64,000 bases of DNA from Streptomyces sp. TRM70350 (lineage in GTDB: Bacteria > Actinomycetota > Actinomycetes > Streptomycetales > Streptomycetaceae): the NCBI RefSeq assembly GCF_019219825.1, contig NZ_JAHUXH010000005.1, positions 1-64,000 on the forward strand, given 5' to 3'. A program made the position numbers and the translations under genes. This document shows, in pieces, positions 57,165 through 64,000 of the stretch; the first letter of the stretch is position 1, and every line of letters begins with the position of its first letter. The notes below the pieces were generated by a model. The model saw only the letters and a program-made list of their open reading frames with translations. It ran no database searches and was not told where the DNA came from.

Positions 57165-58025
57165 TCAGGACAGCTGGAGCAACCCCCTGAGCAGGTCCCG
57201 GCTCTCGGCCGGCCCGGGGCTGTCCCGCTGCAGCTCCTTCAGCGCCTTCTCGTACTGGGCGACGTCCTCCGCCTTGTCCAGGTACAGCGCGCTGGTGAGC
57301 TGCTCCAGGTACACCACGTCCGACAGGTCGGACTCCGGGAAGCTGAGGATGGTGAAGGCGCCGGACTCGCCGGAGTGGCCGCCGAAGCTGAACGGCATGA
57401 TCTGCAGCCGTACGTTGGGCCGCTCGGAGAACTCGATCAGGTGCTGGAGCTGGCCGCGCATCACCTCGCGGTCACCGTACGGGCGGCGCAGGGCGGCCTC
57501 GTCGAGGACGATGTGGAGGTCGGGGGCGTTCTCGGCGACGAGGTGCTTCTGCCGCTCCAGGCGCAGCGCCACGCGCTTCTCCACATCGGCCTCGCTCGCG
57601 CCCTTCATGCCGCGCCGGACGACGGCACGCGCGTACGCCTCGGTCTGCAGCAGCCCGTGCACGAACTGGACCTCGTACACGCGGATCAGGGACGCCGCGC
57701 CCTCCAGGCCGACATAGGTGGGGAACCAGCTCGGCAGGACGTCCGAGTAGCTGTGCCACCAGCCCGCGACATTGGCTTCCCGGGCGAGGGAGACCAGTGA
57801 GGTCCGCTCTGTCTCGTCCACGATTCCGTACAGCGTCAGCAGGTCCTCGACGTCCCTCGTCTTGAAGCTCACCCGGCCCAGCTCCATCCGGCTGATCTTC
57901 GACTCGGAGGCGCGGATGTGGTATCCCGCCGCCTCGCGCGTGATGCCGCGCGCCTCTCGCAGTCGCCTGAGTTGCGAGCCGAGCAGCATGCGCCGCACCA
58001 CCGATCCGGGCTCTCCCGCGCTCAC
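57165..58025 (-). CDS. XRE-family regulator with DUF5753 domain
   Basis: 286 aa from GTG 58025 with GGGAGG upstream. The Xre helix-turn-helix reads LRRLREARGITREAAGYHIRASESKISRMELG in family layout (about residues 18-50), of which the visible core is REAAGYHI and SKISRMELG. The DUF5753 domain follows (about 95-275). In Streptomyces such genes sit with DUF397 and small ATPase genes, as in the WhiJ and AbaA type developmental loci. Here both companions are within 1.3 kb. Confidence 0.92.
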   Translation of the reverse strand: MSAGEPGSVVRRMLLGSQLRRLREARGITREAAGYHIRASESKISRMELGRVSFKTRDVEDLLTLYGIVDETERTSLVSLAREANVAGWWHSYSDVLPSWFPTYVGLEGAASLIRVYEVQFVHGLLQTEAYARAVVRRGMKGASEADVEKRVALRLERQKHLVAENAPDLHIVLDEAALRRPYGDREVMRGQLQHLIEFSERPNVRLQIMPFSFGGHSGESGAFTILSFPESDLSDVVYLEQLTSALYLDKAEDVAQYEKALKELQRDSPGPAESRDLLRGLLQLS

Positions 58026-58228
58026 GTTCCAGCCTCCCCAACCGTCTTCAGGGCCCGCAGTCTGCCACTAAAACACTCCGAGCTGTACTCGTCCGGTTAC
58101 ACAGACGGAAAGAAGCCAAAGATTCCGGCTCCGTCGCGTGCGCCCGGGGGAAGGGGAAGGCAAGCGGACGGCGTGAAGATGGCGGAAAAAATGGCAAAGA
58201 AGTGGTACGGGAAGGTCCATTTCGGTCG

Positions 58229-58257
58229 CGTGCACGTGCATCTGCCCTTGCATCTGC
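58229..58257 (+). promoter_or_regulatory. 29-bp element upstream of the HATPase gene, copy 1
   Basis: Contains TGCACGTGCA and two direct copies of TGCATCTGC with 12-bp period. A second copy (27 of 29 identical) lies at 59313-59341 in the same orientation relative to its gene. Distance from element end to gene start is 75 nt. Confidence 0.7.
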
Positions 58258-58332
58258 TGTACGCATCCGAAACCATGGTCCCGCGCCACCGCTGTATCGC
58301 CACGACCGCGAATTCCCGGGGGAGTGCCTCGC

Positions 58333-58845
58333 ATGGGGACGAATGGATCGACCATGCTCGAGCCTTTACGGCAGGGCGTTCCACCGCTGGATCCCACCGC
58401 CGTGTCCAGCGCCGCCTCCTGCGCCCTGCCCGCCCGCTACGAAGCGGTGCGCGAGGCACGGCACTTCACCCGCAGAACACTCGACCAGTGGGACGTGGGC
58501 CACCGCTTCGACGACGTCTGCCTGGTGGTCTCCGAACTGGTCACCAACGCTCTGCGGCACGCCCTGCCGACGGTCGCCCCGCGCCCGGCGGACCGGGCCG
58601 GTGAGCACGAGCCGCCGCAGGTGCGGCTGCACCTGATGCGCTGGACCGAGCGGATGGTGTGCGCGGTACGGGACCCCAGCAACGACAGTCCGGTCGCGCG
58701 CGAGGCCGACGACTTCTCCGCGGAGTCCGGTCGCGGGCTGTTCCTCGTCGACTCCTTCTGCGACAGCTGGGGCTGGCACCCGCTGGCCGGGACGCTGAGC
58801 GGCAAGGTGGTCTGGGCGATGTTCCGGCTGCAGCCGGAGGCGTGA
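58333..58845 (+). CDS. ATP-binding protein, anti-sigma-factor kinase-like HATPase
   Basis: 170 aa from ATG 58333, 8 nt after GGGGGAG; a GTG at 58324 and ATG 58354 are alternatives. GHKL fold of the RsbW/SpoIIAB type: N-box VVSELVTNALRHA, G1 area CAVRDPSNDSP and G2 SGRGLFLVDSFCDSWGW. Such single-domain proteins bind ATP and may phosphorylate anti-sigma antagonists; many in Streptomyces are paired with XRE-DUF5753 and DUF397 proteins. An element shared with the DUF397 gene lies upstream. Confidence 0.9.
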   Translation: MGTNGSTMLEPLRQGVPPLDPTAVSSAASCALPARYEAVREARHFTRRTLDQWDVGHRFDDVCLVVSELVTNALRHALPTVAPRPADRAGEHEPPQVRLHLMRWTERMVCAVRDPSNDSPVAREADDFSAESGRGLFLVDSFCDSWGWHPLAGTLSGKVVWAMFRLQPEA

Positions 58846-58931
58846 GACGCCTCGGCACTCTCCTGTGCCGAGGCTCTACGCGCGTTACGGCGGGTCAGCG
58901 GCCGATCACCCTCGGCCGCTTCCCCGCCGCG

Positions 58932-59231
58932 TCAGCCCGCGATCAGATGATCGAACTCGCCGTCCTTCACACCGAGGAGCATCGCCTCGATCTCCGCGCG
59001 CGTGTAGACGAGCGCCGGCCCGTCCGGGAAGTTCGAGTTGCGCACCGCCACTCTCCCGCCCGGCAGCCGCGCGAACTCCACACACGATCCCTGCGAGTTG
59101 CTGTGCCGGCTCTTCTGCCAGGCCACCCCGCGCAGCTTCGTGGCGGCCATGCCGTTGTACGCGCCGGACGCGCCGGCGCCGTGGCGCACATGACCGTCGT
59201 ACGCGTCACCGTCGTACACGTCGTGATCCAC
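58932..59231 (-). CDS. DUF397 small protein (WhiJ-locus type partner)
   Basis: 99 aa from GTG 59231 with GGGGAG upstream; an internal ATG at 59150 would give the more usual 72 aa form. The DUF397 core is WQKSRHSNSQGSCVEFARLP, VAVRNSNFPDGPALVYTRAEIEAML. DUF397 proteins normally act with a cognate XRE-DUF5753 regulator, relieving or directing its repression. The N-terminal 27 residues are rich in Asp, Tyr, Gly and His and not typical of the family. Confidence 0.9.
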   Translation of the reverse strand: MDHDVYDGDAYDGHVRHGAGASGAYNGMAATKLRGVAWQKSRHSNSQGSCVEFARLPGGRVAVRNSNFPDGPALVYTRAEIEAMLLGVKDGEFDHLIAG

Positions 59232-59312
59232 AGGTCGCTCCCCGGTGGTGCACTGGCTGGTATGGCCATGGATGCAGTGGTCAACTGAGGCGGATCATAG
59301 CCCTGTTCATGT

Positions 59313-59341
59313 GCGGATGCATGGGCAGATGCACGTGCACG
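59313..59341 (-). promoter_or_regulatory. 29-bp element upstream of the DUF397 gene, copy 2
   Basis: Reverse-complement copy of the element at 58229-58257 with two mismatches. Its gene-proximal end is 81 nt before the DUF397 start, close to the 75 nt seen for the other copy. The equal spacing argues for a common binding site. Confidence 0.7.
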
Positions 59342-59548
59342 GGCGGTGTTCCTGCGGTTACAGCTTTGACGACCGCTTTACCGAAGCCGTTTCAGAGGAA
59401 CAGACGCGTTCCGCGCCCTTCCTGTTCCAGGGTCCACGTGATGGTTCAGTCGACATGACGACAAAGAGGAAATCCCCTACGAGTCAACCGTAGGGGATCT
59501 CCCACCCGTGATCCGTCCGCCGCCGCGGGCCTCGGCGGCGGACGGACG

Positions 59549-59782
59549 TCAGCGGCTGGAGTAGGGCAGCAGGGCCATCTCCCGCGCGTTCTTGATCGCA
59601 CGCGCCAGCAGCCGCTGCTGCTGGGCCGAGACACGGGTGACCCGGCGGCTGCGGATCTTGCCCCGGTCGGAGACGAACTTCCGCAGCAGGTCGGTGTCCT
59701 TGTAGTCGATGTACGTGATCCCGGCCTGGTCCAGCGGGTTGGGGCGGTTCTTGGCGGGCTTGCGGTCGGTCTTGCGGGGCAT
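59549..59782 (-). CDS. rpsR: Ribosomal protein bS18, zinc-independent paralogue
   Basis: 77 aa from ATG 59782. The bS18 pattern is present ([58 protein letters not shown], quoted as landmarks), with no cysteines, so it is a zinc-free (C-minus) form. Last gene of the minus-strand Zur group. Under zinc limitation it should replace the zinc-containing S18. A second, primary rpsR is expected elsewhere. Confidence 0.93.
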   Translation of the reverse strand: MPRKTDRKPAKNRPNPLDQAGITYIDYKDTDLLRKFVSDRGKIRSRRVTRVSAQQQRLLARAIKNAREMALLPYSSR

Positions 59783-59789
59783 GGCGGGG

Positions 59790-60995
59790 TCAGACCTCCA
59801 GGAGGGTGTCGAAGGCGGGCGGCAACCGCTTCCAGGCGTCGCGCCCGGCGGCGTACTCGGCGTCGGTGAGCAGGCAGGACTCCAGCAGGTGCGCGAGTCC
59901 CTCGCGGTCGAGGCCGGGGGACGTGAAGACCAGGTGCTGGCAGCAGTCGCCGTGCTCCGGGTGCCAGTCCAGCGCGGCGGCGGCGCGGCGCACCGGCGGC
60001 ACCATCTCCCAGGCCGCGTCGGGCAGCGAGGCGAGCCACGGGCCCGCGCTCTCCACGCACAGGGCACCGCCGGCGGCGTCCCAGTGCAGCAGCGTGTCGG
60101 GCCGGTCGGCGAGCCAGAACCGGCCCCGGCTGCGCGCGGCGGCGCAGGTCAGGTCCTCCAGCGCCTGGTAGAGCCGCTCGGGATGGAAGGGGCGGCGCCG
60201 GTGCCAGACGAGGGTGGACACCCCGTGCGCGTCGGCCTCGGTGGGCAGGAGCGCGCAGGCGGGGTGCTGGGCCGCGGCGGCCGCCTCCACGTCGAATCCG
60301 GCAAGGGCGGCGTGCGCGAGCGGGGAGTGCGCGCCGTACACACCCCGCGCGCCGCGTACCCCACGCGCCCCCCGGGTGCCCGGGGCGCCCGTCAGGTCAC
60401 CGTGGCCGATCGGGACCTGACGGGCCGTCGGGTGCAGCTGGGCCAGCAGCTCACGGTCCTCGTCGTCGGCCTCCGGGGAGTCCAGGACGGCGAGGACGGG
60501 GGCGTACTCCAGCTGCCGCGCGAAGGTGTCGGCGACGGTGCGCTGGTCGGTGGCGGCCGCGGCGAGGCCGCCCTCGGCGAGGTCGTCGCCGTTGCCGAGG
60601 TACGGCAGCAGCAGCGCCGGGTCGACGGCGGTGATCACGCCGGTGACCGTGAGCCCGCCGGACGTGACCACCTCGGCCATGGCCTTCGGCTCGACGGAGT
60701 CCCACAGCTCGACGACCGCGAGCGGCGTGTCACCGGCGTCCGCGAGCCGCTCCAGCTCCGGGACGAGGTCCTCGCGCAGGGCACAGCACGCGCAGTCGTT
60801 GACGAGCGGCGCCTCACCGGCGTCCCGGATGCCGTTCGCGTCGCGGACGGTCCGTACGACCGTCCCGGCCGCGGCGGTCGCCAGGTCGTGGTGGAGTACG
60901 ACACTGCCGGGCACGTCGGCGAGCAGCTGCTCGACGGTGGCCTTGCGGGCGTCGGCATGCAGCCCGCCGACGATCACGACGGAGAGCTCGGGCAT
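59790..60995 (-). CDS. CobW/COG0523-family protein of the zinc-starvation cluster
   Basis: 401 aa. CobW-like N-terminal domain with the metal motif CACC in [13 protein letters not shown] and a CobW C-terminal domain ([16 protein letters not shown]). COG0523 proteins are thought to insert or deliver zinc. The P-loop region here reads [17 protein letters not shown] and lacks the canonical GxxxxGK(S/T), so GTP binding may be weak or lost. A Gly/Arg/Ala repeat ([13 protein letters not shown]) lies in the middle. Located between rpmE2 and rpsR2, 3 and 7 nt away, in the Zur operon. Confidence 0.88.
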   Translation of the reverse strand: MPELSVVIVGGLHADARKATVEQLLADVPGSVVLHHDLATAAAGTVVRTVRDANGIRDAGEAPLVNDCACCALREDLVPELERLADAGDTPLAVVELWDSVEPKAMAEVVTSGGLTVTGVITAVDPALLLPYLGNGDDLAEGGLAAAATDQRTVADTFARQLEYAPVLAVLDSPEADDEDRELLAQLHPTARQVPIGHGDLTGAPGTRGARGVRGARGVYGAHSPLAHAALAGFDVEAAAAAQHPACALLPTEADAHGVSTLVWHRRRPFHPERLYQALEDLTCAAARSRGRFWLADRPDTLLHWDAAGGALCVESAGPWLASLPDAAWEMVPPVRRAAAALDWHPEHGDCCQHLVFTSPGLDREGLAHLLESCLLTDAEYAAGRDAWKRLPPAFDTLLEV

Positions 60996-60998
60996 GGG

Positions 60999-61247
60999 CT
61001 AGCCCTGCTTCCCGTACCGGCGTTCGAAGCGCTCGACGCGTCCGGCGGTGTCCAGGACGCGGGCGGTGCCGGTGTAGAAGGGGTGGCTGACGTTGGAGAT
61101 CTCGACGTCGACGACCGGGTAGGTGTTGCCGTCCTCCCACTCGATGGTCTTCTCGCTGGTCATGGTGGACCGGGTGAGGAAGGCGTAGTTCGCGGCACGG
61201 TCACGGAAGACGACGGGACCGTACTCCGGGTGGATTCCCTTGCGCAT
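60999..61247 (-). CDS. rpmE: Ribosomal protein bL31 type B, zinc-independent
   Basis: 82 aa, longer than zinc-type L31 and without the CxxC motif: [17 protein letters not shown] start, [19 protein letters not shown] and [20 protein letters not shown]. This is the type B paralogue made under zinc shortage so that zinc from the normal L31 can be reused. It lies 9 nt after rpmG and 3 nt before the CobW-type gene, forming one operon under Zur. Confidence 0.95.
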   Translation of the reverse strand: MRKGIHPEYGPVVFRDRAANYAFLTRSTMTSEKTIEWEDGNTYPVVDVEISNVSHPFYTGTARVLDTAGRVERFERRYGKQG

Positions 61248-61256
61248 GGCGGTGGC

Positions 61257-61421
61257 TCAGCGCTCCTCTCGGAAGTCGACGTGGCGGCCGACGACCGGGT
61301 CGTACTTGCGCAGGGTCATACGGTCCGGGTCGTTGCGGCGGTTCTTGCGGGTGACGTACGTGTAGCCCGTACCGGCGGTGGACCGGAGCTTGATGACCGG
61401 GCGGAGTTCGTTGCGTGCCAT
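61257..61421 (-). CDS. rpmG: Ribosomal protein bL33, zinc-independent paralogue
   Basis: 54 aa from ATG 61421. Reverse-strand translation starts [20 protein letters not shown] and includes [21 protein letters not shown] and [12 protein letters not shown]. It has none of the four cysteines of zinc-type L33. First gene of the minus-strand group rpmG-rpmE-CobW-rpsR; the Zur box is 14 nt upstream, so its promoter is directly controlled. Confidence 0.93.
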   Translation of the reverse strand: MARNELRPVIKLRSTAGTGYTYVTRKNRRNDPDRMTLRKYDPVVGRHVDFREER

Positions 61422-61434
61422 GCTGCTATCTTAC

Positions 61435-61456
61435 TGAAAATGAATTCCATTTACGA
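61435..61456. promoter_or_regulatory. Zur box in the divergent rpmG/rpmB promoter
   Basis: TGAAAATGAATTCCATTTAC(GA) is a near-palindrome centred on GAATTC, matching the Streptomyces Zur-box form TGAAAATGATTTTCATTTTC (from memory). It lies in the 62-nt gap between rpmG and rpmB and can repress both arms when zinc is present. Confidence 0.88.
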
Positions 61457-61483
61457 CAGCGTCCACGGAGAGGTACGTCACCC

Positions 61484-61720
61484 ATGTCCGCCCACTGCAT
61501 GCTGACCGGCGCCCAGCCCGGCTTCGGCAACCGCATCTCCCACTCCCACCGGCGCACCTCACGCCGCTTCGACCCGAACATCCAGAGCAAGCGCTACTGG
61601 CTGCCCAGCGAGGGCCGGTACGTACGGCTGCGGCTGAGCGCCAAGGGGATCAAGACGGTCGACACGATCGGCGTCGAGGCGGCGGTGGCCCGCATCCGTG
61701 CCCGAGGAGTGAAGGTCTGA
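61484..61720 (+). CDS. rpmB: Ribosomal protein bL28, zinc-independent paralogue
   Basis: 78 aa from ATG 61484, with GAGAGG upstream. The L28 pattern is clear ([28 protein letters not shown], landmark only, and [15 protein letters not shown]). It keeps one cysteine (Cys5) instead of the paired CxxC set, so it should not bind zinc. First gene of the plus-strand arm; its stop overlaps rpsN (TGATG). Controlled by the Zur box. Confidence 0.94.
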   Translation: MSAHCMLTGAQPGFGNRISHSHRRTSRRFDPNIQSKRYWLPSEGRYVRLRLSAKGIKTVDTIGVEAAVARIRARGVKV

Positions 61721-62025
61721 TGGCCAAGAAGAGCAAGATCGCGAAGAACGAGAAGCGGCAGGAGATCGTCGCGCGGTACGCCGCCCGGCGGGCCGAGCTG
61801 AAGGAGATCATCCGGCGGCCGTCGTCGACGGACGCGGAACGGCTCGCCGCGCAGCGGGAGCTGCGCAAGCAGCCGCGGGACGCGAGCGGCACGCGCGTAC
61901 GCAACCGGGATCAGGTGGACGGGCGGCCGCGCGGGTACTTCCGGGCGTTCGGGCTGTCCCGGGTGAGTCTGCGGGAGCAGGCGCATGCGGGGTATCTGCC
62001 GGGGGTGCGGAAGTCTTCCTGGTAG
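61720..62025 (+). CDS. rpsN: Ribosomal protein uS14, zinc-independent type
   Basis: 101 aa, the long cysteine-free S14 (zinc-type S14Z is about 61 aa with CxxC pairs). Starts [20 protein letters not shown] and ends with the typical [29 protein letters not shown] region. It overlaps the rpmB stop by 1 nt. Together with the other five genes it forms the set that lets the cell build ribosomes without zinc. Followed by an octamer repeat array. Confidence 0.95.
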   Translation: MAKKSKIAKNEKRQEIVARYAARRAELKEIIRRPSSTDAERLAAQRELRKQPRDASGTRVRNRDQVDGRPRGYFRAFGLSRVSLREQAHAGYLPGVRKSSW

Positions 62026-62060
62026 GCGCCGTTACGGGCTGGTAGCTTGCTGCGGTCGTA

Positions 62061-62320
62061 GGGCTGTATGGCCGTATGGCCGTATGGCTTTGTGGTCGTG
62101 CGGCTGTGTGGTTGTGCGGCAATGAGGTCGTGCGGCTATGCGGTTGTACCTCGATCCGGTCGTAGGGCTGTGTGGTCGTAGGGACGTGTGGTCGTAGGGA
62201 CGTGTGGTCGTACGGTTTGTGGTCATAGGGCCGTATGGTCATTCGGCTGTGTGGTCGTACGGCTGTATGGCTGTACGGCTGTACCGCAATGCGGCTGTAC
62301 GGCGGCACGGCTCATACGGC
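62061..62320 (+). repeat. Degenerate octamer tandem array
   Basis: About 30 head-to-tail copies of an 8-bp unit of form GG(C/T)(T/C)GTNN, for example GGCCGTAT, GGTCGTAG, GGCTGTGT and GGACGTGT, with a few slips of one base. It fills most of the 335-nt gap between rpsN and the lipoprotein gene. Frames exist through it on both strands because the unit lacks stops in several phases, but none has a gene-like start. Confidence 0.85.
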
Positions 62321-62360
62321 CGACCGGCTCCGGCTACCGGCTCACCCCTGGGGGCATGCA

Positions 62361-62927
62361 GTGACTTCCGCGAGGACTTCGGCGGCCTACGCGCGCGGTG
62401 TGGTGCGCGGGCGGTGGCGGATCGCGGCCGTGGCCGCGGGTGTGGTGGGGGCGGTCGTGTTGACTGCCTGCAGTGGGGGCGGAGGCTCGAACTCGAACCC
62501 GGACTCGGAGTCGGAGTCGGGCGGGGCTGCGGCGAGTCCCAGCCCCAGCCCCAGCCCTGGTACGTCGTCGGCCGGTACTGGTGGTGGTGGCGGTTCGCCG
62601 TCCGCGGTCGTCGGGGAGCTGGAGGGCAGCTGGCTCGCCACCAGCGAGGGGCAGGCGGTGGCCTTGGTGGTCACCGGTGAGAAAGCCGGGCTGTTCGCCA
62701 CCGGCGGGACCATGTGCAGTGGGCGCGTGGGCGAGGCGTCGGGTCGGCAGACGATCCGGCTCACCTGCACGCAGGGCAAGGACAAGCGCGGCACCGGCAC
62801 GGTCGACTCCGTCAGCGCCACGAGCCTGAAGGTCACCTGGGACGGTGGTCTCGGCGAGGAGACGTACACCAAGGCCGAGGGCGGGAAGCTGCCGTCGGGG
62901 TTGCCCACGGCGGGCCTGGGCTCGTGA
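62361..62927 (+). CDS. Lipoprotein of unknown function
   Basis: 188 aa from GTG 62361. Basic N-terminus, hydrophobic helix and lipobox LTAC (lipidated Cys37), then a Gly/Ser/Pro-rich linker (about 38-80) and a small beta-rich domain (ELEGSWLATSEGQAVALVVTGEKAG, SLKVTWDGGLGEETYTK) with two cysteines that may form a disulfide. It resembles small streptomycete surface lipoproteins. No ligand or enzyme motif is seen. Confidence 0.82.
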   Translation: MTSARTSAAYARGVVRGRWRIAAVAAGVVGAVVLTACSGGGGSNSNPDSESESGGAAASPSPSPSPGTSSAGTGGGGGSPSAVVGELEGSWLATSEGQAVALVVTGEKAGLFATGGTMCSGRVGEASGRQTIRLTCTQGKDKRGTGTVDSVSATSLKVTWDGGLGEETYTKAEGGKLPSGLPTAGLGS

Positions 62928-63016
62928 CGTGACTCGGACGGCCCGGGCCGGGTGATCGGGTCGCGCGGGCGTACGTGATGATCCAGGGGCATCGTCACGA
63001 ACCCAGGGGATCCCTC

Positions 63017-63535
63017 ATGCGTGCCACTTCGCTCACCGTCGGCTCCGCCGCCCTCGCCGCCGCCCTGCTGCTGACCGCCTGCGGGGGCGGTGAAGGCGAC
63101 GGCGGCGGCCAGGACACGTCCGCGTGCGCCCTCGACGAGGTCGGCGTGGAGGTCGGCCCCGCCAACGCCGCGCCCGTCGCCGGGGACACCGGCAACATCC
63201 CCGTGACCGTCACCAACCACGGCGCCGAGTGCACCCTGGACGGCTTCCCCGCCGTCGACCTGCAGGCCGACGGCACCTCCGTGACCGTACCGGCGGACAA
63301 GGCGGCGAAGGCGCAGAAGCTGACGCTGGCCAAGGACACGGCGGCGACGTTCACGATCACGTACGTACGGGGTGGGGCGGGCAGCGAGGGCAGCCTCGAC
63401 GCCAAGACGGTGAAGGTCGGCCTGCCGGGGGCGTCGGCGACGCAGAGCTTCGAGTGGCCGTACGGTGCGGTCGCGCTCGTCTCGGGTGGCGCGCCGGACG
63501 CGTCGGTGGGCGCGTTTCTGCAGGCGGGCGACTGA
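63017..63535 (+). CDS. DUF4232-type lipoprotein
   Basis: 172 aa from ATG 63017 with AGGGG upstream. Lipobox LTAC with lipidated Cys22, a short linker, then a beta-sandwich domain with the DUF4232 look: VPVTVTNHG-like strand IPVTVTNHGAECTLDGFPAVDLQADG and a two-cysteine pair, AQKLTLAKDTAATFTITYV. Probably exposed on the outer face of the membrane. The function of DUF4232 proteins is not known. Separate from the previous lipoprotein by 89 nt, possibly with its own promoter. Confidence 0.85.
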   Translation: MRATSLTVGSAALAAALLLTACGGGEGDGGGQDTSACALDEVGVEVGPANAAPVAGDTGNIPVTVTNHGAECTLDGFPAVDLQADGTSVTVPADKAAKAQKLTLAKDTAATFTITYVRGGAGSEGSLDAKTVKVGLPGASATQSFEWPYGAVALVSGGAPDASVGAFLQAGD

Positions 63536-63600
63536 GCGTCGGGCGGGCGGGGCGGGACCAGTCGGTCGAGGCGGGGCCGGACCAGCCAGTCGAGGCCGGG

Positions 63601-63917
63601 CGGAACCAGTCCATCGAAGCCAGGCACACAGCCACACAAGACACGACCGGAACCAACCAGCCACGGCCAGGCGGATCAAGTCCGCCGAGGCACGCACAGA
63701 ACCAGCCCCAGTCGAGCCCGGGCGGAACCAGTCCATCGAAGCCAGGCACACAGCCACACAAGACACGACCGGAACCAACCAGCCACGGCCAGGCGGATCA
63801 AGTCCGCCGAGGCACACACGGAACCAGCCCCAGTCGAGCCCGGGCGGAACCAGTCCATCGAAGCCAGGCACACAGCCACACAAGACACGACCGGAACCAA
63901 CCAGCCACGGCCAGGCA
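63601..63917 (+). repeat. 122-bp tandem repeat, about 2.6 copies
   Basis: Units begin CGGAACCAGTCCATCGAAGCC at 63601, 63723 and 63845, an exact 122-bp period with only a few substitutions (for example GCACGCACAG versus GCACACACGG). The third copy stops near 63917. The rest of the interval 63536-64000 contains related degraded CCAGTC/GTCGAGG strings and no gene I can support. Confidence 0.95.
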
Positions 63918-64000
63918 GACAGTCGGACTCCGCGGCGCGGAGCCAGTCAGTCGAGGCGGGGCCGGGACCTGACCTCCGCCCGGTCTGCCGCGCGTGACCC

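Noticed and set aside
61808..62308. Minus-strand frame rich in Pro, His, Thr and Arg over the octamer array
   Set aside because: The sequence simply translates the octamer repeat and runs antisense into rpsN; no ribosome site.
63601..63917. CRISPR or coding repeat at the right edge
   Set aside because: The 122-bp units have no spacer structure, and the period is not a multiple of three, so no protein repeat is maintained.

Overview
The window is about 64 kb of very GC-rich actinobacterial chromosome and almost certainly comes from a Streptomyces. Three things point there: a sigE-cseA-cseB-cseC cell-envelope stress operon, a tipA gene with its internal TipAS start, and a Zur-controlled set of zinc-free ribosomal proteins, all lying among ordinary housekeeping genes. 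From memory the order follows the S. coelicolor chromosome core from about SCO3356 to SCO3430. That numbering was recalled, not searched. No tRNA, rRNA, CRISPR array, prophage or transposase gene was seen.

Layout. 1-6.9 kb: a membrane-anchored protein, mutY, the sigE operon, a VOC protein and an AraC regulator. 6.9-10.9 kb: a drug-efflux MFS gene and a TetR gene facing each other across a large inverted repeat, an M23 peptidase, and a decayed gene. 11-18.4 kb: a secreted HAD phosphatase, clpC with a candidate ClgR box, lsr2, an acetyltransferase, and a BlaI-type repressor with a repeat-built tail. 18.7-24.2 kb: a tightly packed DUF2520-panC-nadB-nadC-coaX operon for CoA and NAD synthesis. 24.3-35.2 kb: a PLP lyase, a winged-helix regulator, a TmrB-like ATPase, a two-component system, a MidA-like methyltransferase, an orphan nuoD, two bacterial PH-domain proteins and a coiled-coil membrane protein. 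35.4-48.2 kb: an MprF-like lysyltransferase, the folate genes folP, folB, folK and folE, then ftsH, hpt, tilS, a zincin and dacB. 48.3-59.3 kb: ppa, a ThrE-like exporter, DedA, tipA, a PadR-controlled ABC exporter, a toxin-antitoxin pair, an aldehyde dehydrogenase, and an XRE/HATPase/DUF397 set. 59.5-64 kb: the zinc-free ribosomal protein cluster, two lipoproteins and two kinds of tandem repeat.

How the genes work together. The SigE system senses envelope damage, and the MprF-like gene 30 kb away carries an ECF-type promoter, so it is a likely target. ClpC, FtsH and DacB add protein and wall turnover. The Zur box sits between divergent rpmG and rpmB, so zinc shortage should switch on both arms. 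Many genes appear to be leaderless, with a TANNNT box 6-7 nt before the start codon.

The most unusual signals are: a 29-bp element repeated upstream of the HATPase and DUF397 genes; 36-bp in-frame repeats in the BlaI-type gene; a degenerate octamer array and a 122-bp tandem repeat near the right end; paired operators before the ABC exporter; and a repeat-like element inserted in frame in a PH-domain gene.
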